This document shows, piece by piece, positions 17,971 to 26,826 of a DNA stretch of 45,105 bases. Position 1 is the stretch's first letter. Every line of letters begins with the position of its first letter. Location of the stretch: positions 1 through 45,105 of the forward strand of contig CALVBH010000011.1 of the NCBI GenBank assembly GCA_944325765.1. The letters are read 5' to 3'. The DNA comes from an uncultured Bacteroidales bacterium. Lineage in GTDB: Bacteria; Bacteroidota; Bacteroidia; Bacteroidales; UBA932. The notes under the pieces were generated by a model. It did no database searches and was not told the DNA's origin. It was given only the letters and a program-made list of their open reading frames with translations. The position numbers and the translations under genes were made by a program.

Positions 17971-20900
17971 ATGAAAAAATTTTTTGTTCTGGCGTTGCTG
18001 TTTACGCTTAACCCTTTGGCTGGCAACATCTGGTCATACAATCTCAAACAGATTTCAGACAAGGAATATATGACGAACAGTTCCATTACGTCACTGTGTC
18101 AGGACAGCAGGGGATTTATGTGGATAGGGACCTGTGACGGGCTCAACTTTTACGACGGGCAGAAGATTATGGAATACAGGATTTCCCGGGATCCGGATTA
18201 CCTTTCCGGAAATCTTGTCGACAACATAGTGAATTCCTCGGACAAGGTATTCTGGATACAGACCTATTACGGATTGAGCAGACTGGATTCCGATGCTGCG
18301 ACCATCACGCATTTCAACCAGTTCAGGAAGCTTTTTTTTATGACGTCGGACCGTGACGGAAATTTTTTCGTCCTTGGCGACAGCAACAGCGTGTATCATT
18401 ATGACGAAGCTAAAGGAGAGTTTGTGAAAATCACCCTTACAGGTATTCCGCTGTCGGATGTACTGTGCTTTTTCGTGGACAAGGACAATCTGATGTGGGT
18501 GGTGATGCGTTGTTACAGCAAATGCTTCAGGATATTGCAGACGGAAGCCGGCATTTCCCTCCTGCCTCAGGAAAGCCGTATGGAGCATACCTATCCCTTG
18601 CTGGAATGCTACAGCGACGGTGAGTACATATCATATATAGATGACAGGCACTACCTGTATTCCTATGATGTAAAGACTGGCGCCACTGAGAAGATCGTCT
18701 GGCTCGGGAACGAGATAGGCAGGCGGGGAGAGGTGTCTTCCGTCGTCAGGCATAACGACAGCTTTTTCATCGGCTTCGTAATGGACGGGCTTGTCAAGGT
18801 GGAAAAGGCCCGTGACGGATATGCAATAAACCCGCTGCCGATAAACAGCGGCGTTTTCTGCCTTAAAAAAGATCTTTACCAGGACATAATATGGATAGGG
18901 ACCGACGGACAGGGGGTATATATTTATTCCGAGCCTCTGTATTCTATAAGATCCGTAGAGCTGAACCGGTATGAAGATGACATACAGAGACCTGTGAGGG
19001 CGATTTATGTCGATGGCGACAGGACTATGTGGATAGGGACGAAAGGGAACGGTATTTTCAGGATTTTCGACTACAGTCCGGACAAAAGCCCTGCGGAATC
19101 TTCAAGGGAAACGCTGACGGCATCTGCTTCAGGACTGAAAAGCAACATCGTATACTGCTTTGCGGAGAGTTCGTCTCCGCTGCTTTGGATAGGCGAGGAG
19201 GAGGGCCTGTGCTGCTGGTCCTATCCTGCCGGAAAAATAATCAGGGTCCCGGTCAAGGCAGACGGGGAGGAGTTCAAGTACATACACGATATTTACGAGA
19301 CTCCTGACGGTGAAATATGGCTGGCGAGTGTCGGTATGGGCGTAATCCGTGCCAGAATTTCCGGACCTCCCGACGCTCCCGTGCTGACGGGAGTGAAAAG
19401 GTATGTCATAAATAACGGAGATTTCGCATCCAACTACTTTTTCAGCATTTACGCGGAGAGCGACAGCCTTGTCCTGTTTGCAAACAAAGGCTATGGCGCA
19501 TTCCGCTATAATCCTTCCACGGACGGGCTGGAACCGCTGTCGGACATAAAATTCGACAATGTGACACTGAACAGTATCCTCGATATCAGCAGGGACAGTT
19601 CGGGCCACTGGCTTCTGGGTACGAGTTACGGGCTTGCAAGGTATGACAGCGATACTTCATATTCCCTGTTCAATACCAGGAACGGCTTTCCGAACAATAC
19701 TGTCCACGCTATCCTGAAATCCGGCCCGAATGATTTCTGGCTGAGTACGAATCTCGGGCTCGTGAATTTCAATTCAAGGGATGATTCTTTCAGGACTTAC
19801 GGATTCAACGACGGGCTTGATGTGGTCGAGTTCAGCGACGGTGCCGCTTTTTACGACCGTACGGACGGGACCTTGTATTTCGGAGGCATAAACGGTTTTA
19901 CATCGGTATCTGCGGACGGAAAGCAGGAACAGCCGTATATGCCTCCCGTATATTTCAACGGATTGTCCGTTCTCGGTGAAAAAGCTGTACTTTCGGAGCA
20001 CTTGTCCCCGAAAGCTTCGGGAAAGGACTCGGTGCAGGTGCTGGAGCTCGACTATGACCAGAATTTCTTTTCTGTATCCTTTGCCGCCGTGGACTATATA
20101 AACGGGAACAACTGTACCTATTACTACAGGCTTAAGGAGTCGGGAGACCAGTGGATAAACAACGGGCACAAGAATGAAATACCATTCACGGGCATCGCTC
20201 CGGGAGAATATACATTGCAGGTCAGGTATCACAACGGCGTGTTCGATCTGGACAGTGATATTTATTCTATGAAAATCCATATTGCCGAGCCGTGGTATAC
20301 CTCGTGGTGGGCATATGTTCTTTATTGTGCAAGTATTGCCGCAGTCGCGGTGCTCGTCATCAGGAATGAAGTCCAGAAACACAGGATACGCAAGCAGAAG
20401 ATGCTCGACGAACTGGAAGTCCGCCACAAGGAAGAGATATTCGAGTCCAAGCTCCGCTTCTTTACCGATGTGGCAAGTGAATTCAGCACACCGCTGACGT
20501 TGATTTACGGTTCCTGCGGACAGATCCTGGCTGAGGGCGGCCTTTCTGCGGAAGTGTCCGGCTATGCGAAGATGATCCAGTCGAACGCCAGCCGCCTGGA
20601 CAGTCTGATACACGAGCTGGTGGAATTCAGACATATCGAGACAGGGCACAGGGCGCCGCGTATAGAAAGGACGGAGTTATCATCGCTTGTAAGGGATATC
20701 GCACCGGCTTGCAGGGAGGCCGCGAAAAGCAGGGAAATCTCCTTCAGCTATTCTGTTCCGGAAAAGGCTGAAGTGAATACGGACAAGGCATTCATAAATG
20801 TCGTGCTTATAAACCTGACGTCATACGCATTCCTACATACACCTCCGCGGCAGAGCGTCAGCCTCCATATGTCGATGACAGAGGGCGCGGAACTGGTACT

Positions 20901-22026
20901 GTCCCTGTCCTGTACGGCAAGCGATATACGGGAAGACGAGCTGGACAGTCTTTTCAACAGATACACGGCTCTCGACAGTATCGGGAATGCACCCGGGAAC
21001 GTGTCGGGCAGATCCGGTCTGGGCCTGTCCATAGCCTGGACTATGGTCCATCTTCTTGGAGGCCGTCTTGAAGCCGGGAAATCCCCGGACGGCACCGTAG
21101 AGTTTGTGATGACACTTCCCCATATCGATCCGGCAGCGGAGATAGCGCCGCTGGCATATGCCGACACAGGTTACGTGCCGTCGGTGTATTCAAGTCCGGT
21201 ATCCCTGCCTCAATATGAATTCGATGAGATGCGCCCTACCGTACTGGTAATGGACGATGAGGTAGAGATGCTGTGGTTCATCGGCGGGATTTTCTCCAAA
21301 GAATTCAATGTGATGACACTGCAGGACACCTCCGGGCTGGAACATCTTCTTGGCGAAATCTATCCGAGCGTGATCATCTGCGATTCGGATATACCGGGAA
21401 CCGGCGGCCTGGGCGTGATCCGTTCCGTCAAGGCCTCAAAGGAAACGGCGCACATCCCTGTGATAATAATTTCCGGAAAATACGAAGCCGAGGAGCAGAT
21501 AGAGGCCTTCTCTGCCGGAGCCCAGCTGTATGTAACCAAGCCGTTCAGTCCGGATTTCCTGAAAGTTTCCGTACAGCAGATGATGAAAAGGAAAGAAGTC
21601 CTGAAGGATTATTTCAGTTCGCCGATCAGTTCATACGAGAAGGCGGAAGGAAAACTCACTCACAAGGAGTCGAGAAAATTCCTCCAGAAAGTCCTGAAAG
21701 TCATAAATGACAACATAACCGACCGGAATCTGTCTCCGCGTTTCATAGCCGATGCCCTGGCCATCAGCACCAGAAGCCTTTACAGGAAGATTCAGGACGC
21801 AGGTTCGAACAGCCTTTCCGATCTGATCAGGGACAGCCGGCTGCATGTAGCTAAGAATCTGCTGCAGACTACCCGGAAGACCATAGAAGAAATAGTCTTC
21901 GCTTCCGGTTTCGCTAACAAGGTCACTTTCTTCAAGGCTTTCCGGGAAAAGTACGGATGTACGCCAAAGGAATACCGTAGCGGATACCTGGAGACGATGC
22001 ACAAATCCTCAACTGAAGAAAAGTAA
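17971..22026 (+). CDS. Hybrid two-component regulator (HTCS) with degenerate kinase core
   Basis: A 1351-residue inner-membrane regulator. Order: signal peptide (1-18), two-propeller periplasmic sensor made of Reg_prop repeats (about 35-650, repeated W-I-G-T-x-x-G), Y_Y_Y domain (about 690-770), membrane helix (about 777-801), HisKA-like (820-890), HATPase-like (900-1055), receiver (1088-1205, D1138 in I-I-C-D-S-D) and AraC-type HTH_18 (about 1255-1345). HTCS proteins bind a glycan fragment in the periplasm and activate the neighbouring PUL. Unusual: the phospho-acceptor motif, normally S-H-E-x-x-T-P-L-T-L, reads A-S-E-F-S-T-P-L-T-L, so the His is Ser836; and no D-x-G-x-G box is found (C-T-A-S-D-I stands there), while G-L-G-L-S-I-A remains. 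It may signal without phosphorelay. It is placed between its two predicted target units. Confidence 0.9.
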   Translation: MKKFFVLALLFTLNPLAGNIWSYNLKQISDKEYMTNSSITSLCQDSRGFMWIGTCDGLNFYDGQKIMEYRISRDPDYLSGNLVDNIVNSSDKVFWIQTYYGLSRLDSDAATITHFNQFRKLFFMTSDRDGNFFVLGDSNSVYHYDEAKGEFVKITLTGIPLSDVLCFFVDKDNLMWVVMRCYSKCFRILQTEAGISLLPQESRMEHTYPLLECYSDGEYISYIDDRHYLYSYDVKTGATEKIVWLGNEIGRRGEVSSVVRHNDSFFIGFVMDGLVKVEKARDGYAINPLPINSGVFCLKKDLYQDIIWIGTDGQGVYIYSEPLYSIRSVELNRYEDDIQRPVRAIYVDGDRTMWIGTKGNGIFRIFDYSPDKSPAESSRETLTASASGLKSNIVYCFAESSSPLLWIGEEEGLCCWSYPAGKIIRVPVKADGEEFKYIHDIYETPDGEIWLASVGMGVIRARISGPPDAPVLTGVKRYVINNGDFASNYFFSIYAESDSLVLFANKGYGAFRYNPSTDGLEPLSDIKFDNVTLNSILDISRDSSGHWLLGTSYGLARYDSDTSYSLFNTRNGFPNNTVHAILKSGPNDFWLSTNLGLVNFNSRDDSFRTYGFNDGLDVVEFSDGAAFYDRTDGTLYFGGINGFTSVSADGKQEQPYMPPVYFNGLSVLGEKAVLSEHLSPKASGKDSVQVLELDYDQNFFSVSFAAVDYINGNNCTYYYRLKESGDQWINNGHKNEIPFTGIAPGEYTLQVRYHNGVFDLDSDIYSMKIHIAEPWYTSWWAYVLYCASIAAVAVLVIRNEVQKHRIRKQKMLDELEVRHKEEIFESKLRFFTDVASEFSTPLTLIYGSCGQILAEGGLSAEVSGYAKMIQSNASRLDSLIHELVEFRHIETGHRAPRIERTELSSLVRDIAPACREAAKSREISFSYSVPEKAEVNTDKAFINVVLINLTSYAFLHTPPRQSVSLHMSMTEGAELVLSLSCTASDIREDELDSLFNRYTALDSIGNAPGNVSGRSGLGLSIAWTMVHLLGGRLEAGKSPDGTVEFVMTLPHIDPAAEIAPLAYADTGYVPSVYSSPVSLPQYEFDEMRPTVLVMDDEVEMLWFIGGIFSKEFNVMTLQDTSGLEHLLGEIYPSVIICDSDIPGTGGLGVIRSVKASKETAHIPVIIISGKYEAEEQIEAFSAGAQLYVTKPFSPDFLKVSVQQMMKRKEVLKDYFSSPISSYEKAEGKLTHKESRKFLQKVLKVINDNITDRNLSPRFIADALAISTRSLYRKIQDAGSNSLSDLIRDSRLHVAKNLLQTTRKTIEEIVFASGFANKVTFFKAFREKYGCTPKEYRSGYLETMHKSSTEEK

Positions 22027-22060
22027 GAATCCGTGATAATATGGTTTATTTCCGTGCCAA
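22019..22060 (-). promoter_or_regulatory. Putative HTCS operator before the SGBP/SusC operon
   Basis: Read on the minus strand, 22060-22040 is TTGGCAC, five bases, TAAAC, C, ATA, a close match to the half-sites at 17853. The adjoining 22039-22019 is a weaker copy (TT..CAC, five bases, .T.AC). It overlaps the stop codon of the HTCS gene. The strong end faces the promoter, as at the GH92 gene. Confidence 0.65.
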
Positions 22061-22108
22061 TCAAAATAGAGGTCTGAAAGCAGTTGTCGAACGTGTTTCC
22101 AAACATTG

Positions 22109-22116
22109 TACTTTTG
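22109..22116 (+). promoter_or_regulatory. Promoter of the SGBP-SusE-GH76-SusCD-SGBP operon
   Basis: -7 box TACTTTTG with a TTG at 22084-22086, 22 nt upstream, as candidate -33 element. The leader before the ATG at 22177 is about 50 nt and AT-rich near the start codon. Confidence 0.6.
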
Positions 22117-22176
22117 GAAAGTCAGAACTGAACCTTCTGTGCAGAACCCTTTAACGTAACACTAAATTTTAATCAG

Positions 22177-24138
22177 ATGAAAAAGAATTTCATTCTGCCG
22201 CTTGCAGCGATTCTGTTTCTTCCCCTGTCCGTGACCTCGTGTACGGAAGAGGAGAACGGGGAAAACATCGGTGAGGCGGCCAGTCTGCTTCTGGACAACA
22301 ATTCGGTTACTTTGGTCCAGGGACATGACATCACAGTGAACATAACATCAGGGAACGGAGACTATTCTGTAAGGTCTTTCGATGAAAGTGTCGTGACGGC
22401 GACAGTCGAAGGTACCGCAGTTACCATCCATGCCGTGGAGAACAGCACTCTCGGCGAGGATGACGTATTGGAGACTACCGTGCTTGTCCTCGACGGGCGG
22501 AAGAAAGTCGCCAGGGTGGAAGTCCTCGTGGCGAAACTCTGGGATCTGACCGTGGAGGATGTGCCGGAAGAGGGCATCGACCTGTTCATCGGGGAGACCC
22601 GTACCGTGAAAATACTGACCGGAAACGGAGAATATGCGGTTTCCGCTACAGAGGGAGCCGATGAATTCGTGAAAATAAGCGAAATCGCGGGTCAGACGTT
22701 TACCCTGACAGGACTTTTGGAGACGGGAGATACTCCTGTTCAGCTGACATTGACGGACAGCGAAGGCAAGTCCGTCACTTTCCCGGTCGAAGTGAATATA
22801 GTGGATCTGGAACTCGCTTCCAATGAAGCCGTATTTTCCGAACCGGATGCGGCAGCCCAGTACATAAACATAGTGCAGGGAAACAACGGCTATAAATTCT
22901 CCTACAGCACCGGCGGGGGCGAGACGGCCGAAACTTCCGACATCGTGGAAGCGTCCGTGTCCGGCAATATGATTACTCTGAAGCCGAAATCAAGAGGAAG
23001 CGTAGACGTGATAGTGACAGACCAGAAAGGCTCTTCGGAGACAATCTCAGTCACGGTGAACCCTTACGAACTGAAGCTTGCGGAAAACGCCACCTCCATC
23101 ACCGTAGCCGGTTTTGCGAATACCGCTTCCGTGAAGATAGCGCGGGGCAACGGCGGCTACACTCTCTCCGAACTTACTGACGAGAACAAGAAGTACCTGA
23201 AGTCTGCCAGGATTGACGAAAACGACAATATCGTCATAGAAGCCGACTGGCTCGGGACCACTACCATAGAACTGAGCGATGATGCCGGGAAGACACTGGA
23301 GGTACCCGTTACCGTCGCCCCGGTAGCTGCGGAAATCGGTTCCGACTACTGTTTCAGGATGGGTATAAAGGAGTATGTCGAAAACCACCCTGATTTTGAC
23401 CATCAGGAACAGCTGACTTTCGAAATGGTCTTCTATCCGACATATTCGAGAGCTCTCCAGTCCTTTATCGGACTCGAAGGCGTGTTCCTTCTGCGATGCG
23501 AGAACAACGGTGACGAGAATCTCCGCTTTGAAATAGCCACCAAGATACATAAGGATCCGAGTAATCTTTCCGGAGACACCTATAGCGACCCCCGGTTCAG
23601 AAGCCGGCAGAAGATGGGCAATGACCGTCAGGGAAACGGCCAGTGGTATCATATCGCCATCGTCTTCGACGGCACCCAGCCCAGCACAAAAGAGGCTTAC
23701 AAGATGTATATCAACGGAGTCCGTGAAGAACTTACTCCGGCTTCGGATGACTATGCGAACGTATCCCCTGACCCGTATCTCGTGATGTCTGGCGTAAAAG
23801 GGGACGAAGCCCTTATGATAGGACGTTCCGGAAACAGCGAATACCGGCTCGGCTATTGCGCCGTCGCCCAGGCTCGCATGTGGACTTCCGCACGTACCGA
23901 GACCCAGATTCGCGAGAATATGTGCACCTATTTCACTCCGGACGAGGCTTCAGCGATGAAGGATCTTGCCGGATACTGGGTGCCGTCGGAAGGAATCGGG
24001 GGTATAGATGCATTCAGGAACTACGGCTATGTCGGGGAGGGGCTCGACGGCATCGTGTACAATAATGCCGTGTCCAAAATTTCCACGACCCCGTTCAACG
24101 GAACCTACAAGTCCGTGGAATGCCCTCATTCTTATTGA
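22177..24138 (+). CDS. Surface glycan-binding lipoprotein (Ig-like repeats plus LamG-like domain)
   Basis: A 653-residue SPII lipoprotein: signal ends V-T-S-C22, followed by acidic residues (TEEENGE), the pattern that sends Bacteroidetes lipoproteins to the cell surface. Four Ig-like modules of about 85-90 residues follow (to about 385), each carrying a G-N-G-x-Y or G-N-N-G-Y motif near its start and ending in a V-x-V strand. The C-terminal third (about 390-653) looks like a concanavalin/LamG-type jelly roll (W-Y-H-I-A-I-V-F-D-G, Y-K-M-Y-I-N-G, A-R-M-W-T). No catalytic motif is seen. It is the first gene of the SusC/SusD operon and its likely job is to hold mannan at the surface. It resembles the last gene of the same operon in layout. 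Function is inferred from position and architecture. Confidence 0.8.
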   Translation: MKKNFILPLAAILFLPLSVTSCTEEENGENIGEAASLLLDNNSVTLVQGHDITVNITSGNGDYSVRSFDESVVTATVEGTAVTIHAVENSTLGEDDVLETTVLVLDGRKKVARVEVLVAKLWDLTVEDVPEEGIDLFIGETRTVKILTGNGEYAVSATEGADEFVKISEIAGQTFTLTGLLETGDTPVQLTLTDSEGKSVTFPVEVNIVDLELASNEAVFSEPDAAAQYINIVQGNNGYKFSYSTGGGETAETSDIVEASVSGNMITLKPKSRGSVDVIVTDQKGSSETISVTVNPYELKLAENATSITVAGFANTASVKIARGNGGYTLSELTDENKKYLKSARIDENDNIVIEADWLGTTTIELSDDAGKTLEVPVTVAPVAAEIGSDYCFRMGIKEYVENHPDFDHQEQLTFEMVFYPTYSRALQSFIGLEGVFLLRCENNGDENLRFEIATKIHKDPSNLSGDTYSDPRFRSRQKMGNDRQGNGQWYHIAIVFDGTQPSTKEAYKMYINGVREELTPASDDYANVSPDPYLVMSGVKGDEALMIGRSGNSEYRLGYCAVAQARMWTSARTETQIRENMCTYFTPDEASAMKDLAGYWVPSEGIGGIDAFRNYGYVGEGLDGIVYNNAVSKISTTPFNGTYKSVECPHSY

Positions 24139-24163
24139 TTTGTACCAGAAAAAACTATAAAAG

Positions 24164-25408
24164 ATGATTTTCAACAGACTGACTGCAGCGATGCTGTCCA
24201 TTTCCCTTTTGGCGGCAGTGTCGTGCGAAAATGTGGTCAATCCCGGTTTCGACCAGGATGACTATGAGCCGATAGTTCCGCCTGATCCGGTCCGCACCCT
24301 CGATTCGATGGCGAGCGGCGAACGGGTGGTGCTTTCGGAAGGCTCTCTGACCGATGTCGTGCTTTCCTGGACTCCGACCGAGCCGCATGGAAACACGGTC
24401 TACCGCTATGAAGTGCTGATAGATACTGAAGACGGCGACTTTTCCGCACCTGTGGAGACTTCCTTTTCGGACAACAACGGAGCTGAAACCACGCTGACCC
24501 TTACGCACTATCAGCTGAACACTATCGGCCGGCTGGCCGGTTTCCGCAGCAATACCGAAGGCATACTCCGCTGGAAGGTCCGCGCTTTCTGCGGGCTCGA
24601 CGAGGCGATGAGCAGCGTGGAGGGCTGGTTCTCCATATTTATGATGGACGGGATCGATGACATTCCTGCCGAGGACGAGCCTGTGTACATTACCGGTCCC
24701 GGTACGGAGGACAACGGGGACGAAACCCGGGCACAGCAGATGCTCCGGCAGGGAGAAGGCATCTACCAGACCTTTACGGAACTTAAAGCCGACCAGCCGT
24801 TCGTATTTACGTCGACCGTATCCGGCACGAAATGCTGGTATTATGTGAACGAAAACGGCATTCTCCGCGAGAGAAACGAAGGCGAAGAGAACACGACTAC
24901 CGTACCTGAATCCGGTATCTACCGTATCACGGTCAATATGGGAGACCAGACCGTCACATACGAGACCATCGGAGATGTCTTCCTGTACAATGTGTCCGGC
25001 AATTACAGTTATGACTTCGAATATCTCGGCAAAGGATGCTGGGGCGTCAGGAACTATACCGCACGCAAGCAGCGTGAAAGCTGGGCGGGTTCGGGTGAGA
25101 CACGCCACAGTTTCAAGATGGTCATAGACGGCGTGGAATATCGCTGGGGCAACAGGGGCCGGGATGAAGGGTCTCCGAATATGACTACCGACGACAGCTA
25201 CTATAACCTGTACCAGCTGGCACTCGGAACGGATGCCTGGGACTACAGCTTCCGTTACAACGACGAACTTCTCCAGTGGGGCGAAGAACAGAACGGAGTC
25301 TGGTATGCCACTGAAGAGACTGATGTCACCCTGTATTTCAATGCGGAATTCGGCGCCTATACTCACAGGTGGACGGCTTCCGGGACAGAAAACGTTAATA
25401 ATGAATAA
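24164..25408 (+). CDS. SusE/SusF-like outer-membrane lipoprotein
   Basis: A 414-residue SPII lipoprotein (A-A-V-S-C21). The N-terminal domain (about 45-150) has the SusE-type pattern V-V-L-S-W-T-P-x-E, then Y-E-V-L-I-D. The remainder contains two beta-sandwich modules (about 165-260 and 265-405) with the aromatic loops usual in SusE/F starch-binding proteins (C-W-Y-Y-V-N-E-N-G, K-G-C-W-G-V). These are non-catalytic glycan binders on the cell surface. It starts 25 bp after the SGBP stop and ends 5 bp before the GH76 gene, so it is part of the operon. Ligand is probably alpha-mannan because of its neighbours. Confidence 0.8.
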   Translation: MIFNRLTAAMLSISLLAAVSCENVVNPGFDQDDYEPIVPPDPVRTLDSMASGERVVLSEGSLTDVVLSWTPTEPHGNTVYRYEVLIDTEDGDFSAPVETSFSDNNGAETTLTLTHYQLNTIGRLAGFRSNTEGILRWKVRAFCGLDEAMSSVEGWFSIFMMDGIDDIPAEDEPVYITGPGTEDNGDETRAQQMLRQGEGIYQTFTELKADQPFVFTSTVSGTKCWYYVNENGILRERNEGEENTTTVPESGIYRITVNMGDQTVTYETIGDVFLYNVSGNYSYDFEYLGKGCWGVRNYTARKQRESWAGSGETRHSFKMVIDGVEYRWGNRGRDEGSPNMTTDDSYYNLYQLALGTDAWDYSFRYNDELLQWGEEQNGVWYATEETDVTLYFNAEFGAYTHRWTASGTENVNNE

Positions 25409-25413
25409 ACAAA

Positions 25414-26802
25414 ATGGAAAAGAATATGATATTCCACTCACTCGTTCTTGCTGCCGGTTCCATCGTTGCGGCAGCCGCATCGGTATCCTGCGATGACGGC
25501 AGTATCGATGACATCTACAGGGGCGATTCATCCGGTGAATACGTCTCGGAAACGGACTGGACCGAGGCGGCCGACCTGAGTACCGAAACCTATATCAAAT
25601 ATTTCTTCGAGAATGCCGGAGGCAGGGATACGTTCGGCGGCAGCATCTGGTGGGAGAAACCGAATACTCCCCAGACCGGGGAGCCTTCGAGTGCCGACGG
25701 GAGCGGCGGATGGTCCCAGGGACATGCTCTGGATATTGTGACGGATTATTATATCCGGCATTCGGATGATCCCGAGCTGCAGAAGAAAATCTATGATGAA
25801 ATTATGGTTCCTTTCCTGCCGGCGTTCGAAGACTGGAACACCCACTGCGGCTATGGCGGAGCCGATTTCTGGAACAATTTCTATGACGACATGGAATGGA
25901 TGGCTTTGGCCTGCCTGCGGGTGTACGAACTGACAGGCGACGCGAACTACTATGATGCCCTTATGAAGATGTGGAACCATATAAAGGGGGCGAAGAACGA
26001 TTATAAGGGAGCCGGCGGTATGGCATGGAAGACAGATTTGCCTGCATCGAGAATGTCCTGTTCGAACGGTCCGGGCTGTCTTCTCGCCATGAAACTTTAC
26101 CGGCTCACGGTGACCGAGGCCAGGGAAGGCTGGGAAGAGCAGGCTGCATATTACCTGAACTTCGCCAAGGAAGTCTACAGCTGGATGACCGCATATCTCT
26201 GCGACACGTCCACAGGACAGGTCTATGACAACCTCGGCATCAACGACGACGGTACGATAGGTACTCCGGACCAGGTGGCCCTGTCTTATAACCAGGGCAC
26301 ATTCATGGCTTCGGCCCTGGCTCTCTACAACGCCACTGGAGAGGACGAGTATCTGCGCAATGCCGTTTCATTCGCATCATACCAGGTGAACAGGAAAATG
26401 GATTCCGATTATCCCGTCTTCAGCGGAGAGGGCAGCGGCGGCGACAACCTGCTGTTCAGGGGTATTTTCGTCCGCTACTTCCTCGATATGCTGAAACAGC
26501 CGACGAACGAAATCTACACCGAGTCCACAAAGTCCAAATTCGTCGCCGCGTTGCGCAGCTGTACCGATGTGATGTGGTCTCTTGCCCATCCTGAAGGCTG
26601 GTATGTGTGGGAATACAGCTGGTCATCGGCTCCTGATTTCGGGAACCGCAACGACAATCCCGACCGGCTTACCATAGAACTCAATGCCGAAGTGCCGGGT
26701 GCCACGGCGATAGAAATCCGTGCAAGGTATGAAGACTGGGTACAGGGCAGGGCAAGCGAATCCGCAAACTGGACCGGGCCTGAATTCAATCCGGCCAATT
26801 AG
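25414..26802 (+). CDS. GH76 endo-alpha-1,6-mannanase lipoprotein
   Basis: A 462-residue GH76 enzyme. Lipobox A-S-V-S-C26 followed by D-D implies surface location. The (alpha/alpha)6 body shows GH76 landmarks: G-G-W-S-Q-G-H-A (98-105), the catalytic Asp pair in F-Y-D-D-M-E-W (D158, D159), C-S-N-G-P-G-C and Y-N-Q-G-T-F-M-A-S-A. GH76 members hydrolyse the alpha-1,6-linked mannose backbone of yeast mannan or, in actinobacteria, related glycans. Such a surface endo-enzyme produces fragments small enough for SusCD import, and is the strongest pointer to alpha-mannan as the substrate of this locus. A start at M5 is also possible; the lipobox is the same. Confidence 0.9.
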   Translation: MEKNMIFHSLVLAAGSIVAAAASVSCDDGSIDDIYRGDSSGEYVSETDWTEAADLSTETYIKYFFENAGGRDTFGGSIWWEKPNTPQTGEPSSADGSGGWSQGHALDIVTDYYIRHSDDPELQKKIYDEIMVPFLPAFEDWNTHCGYGGADFWNNFYDDMEWMALACLRVYELTGDANYYDALMKMWNHIKGAKNDYKGAGGMAWKTDLPASRMSCSNGPGCLLAMKLYRLTVTEAREGWEEQAAYYLNFAKEVYSWMTAYLCDTSTGQVYDNLGINDDGTIGTPDQVALSYNQGTFMASALALYNATGEDEYLRNAVSFASYQVNRKMDSDYPVFSGEGSGGDNLLFRGIFVRYFLDMLKQPTNEIYTESTKSKFVAALRSCTDVMWSLAHPEGWYVWEYSWSSAPDFGNRNDNPDRLTIELNAEVPGATAIEIRARYEDWVQGRASESANWTGPEFNPAN

Positions 26803-26826
26803 TTTCATTTCGAAAATAGGAAAACA

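Noticed and set aside
24155-25531. 458-codon minus-strand frame opposite the SusE-like gene
   Set aside because: No motif or signal peptide, and it would cut across three genes of an evident operon.
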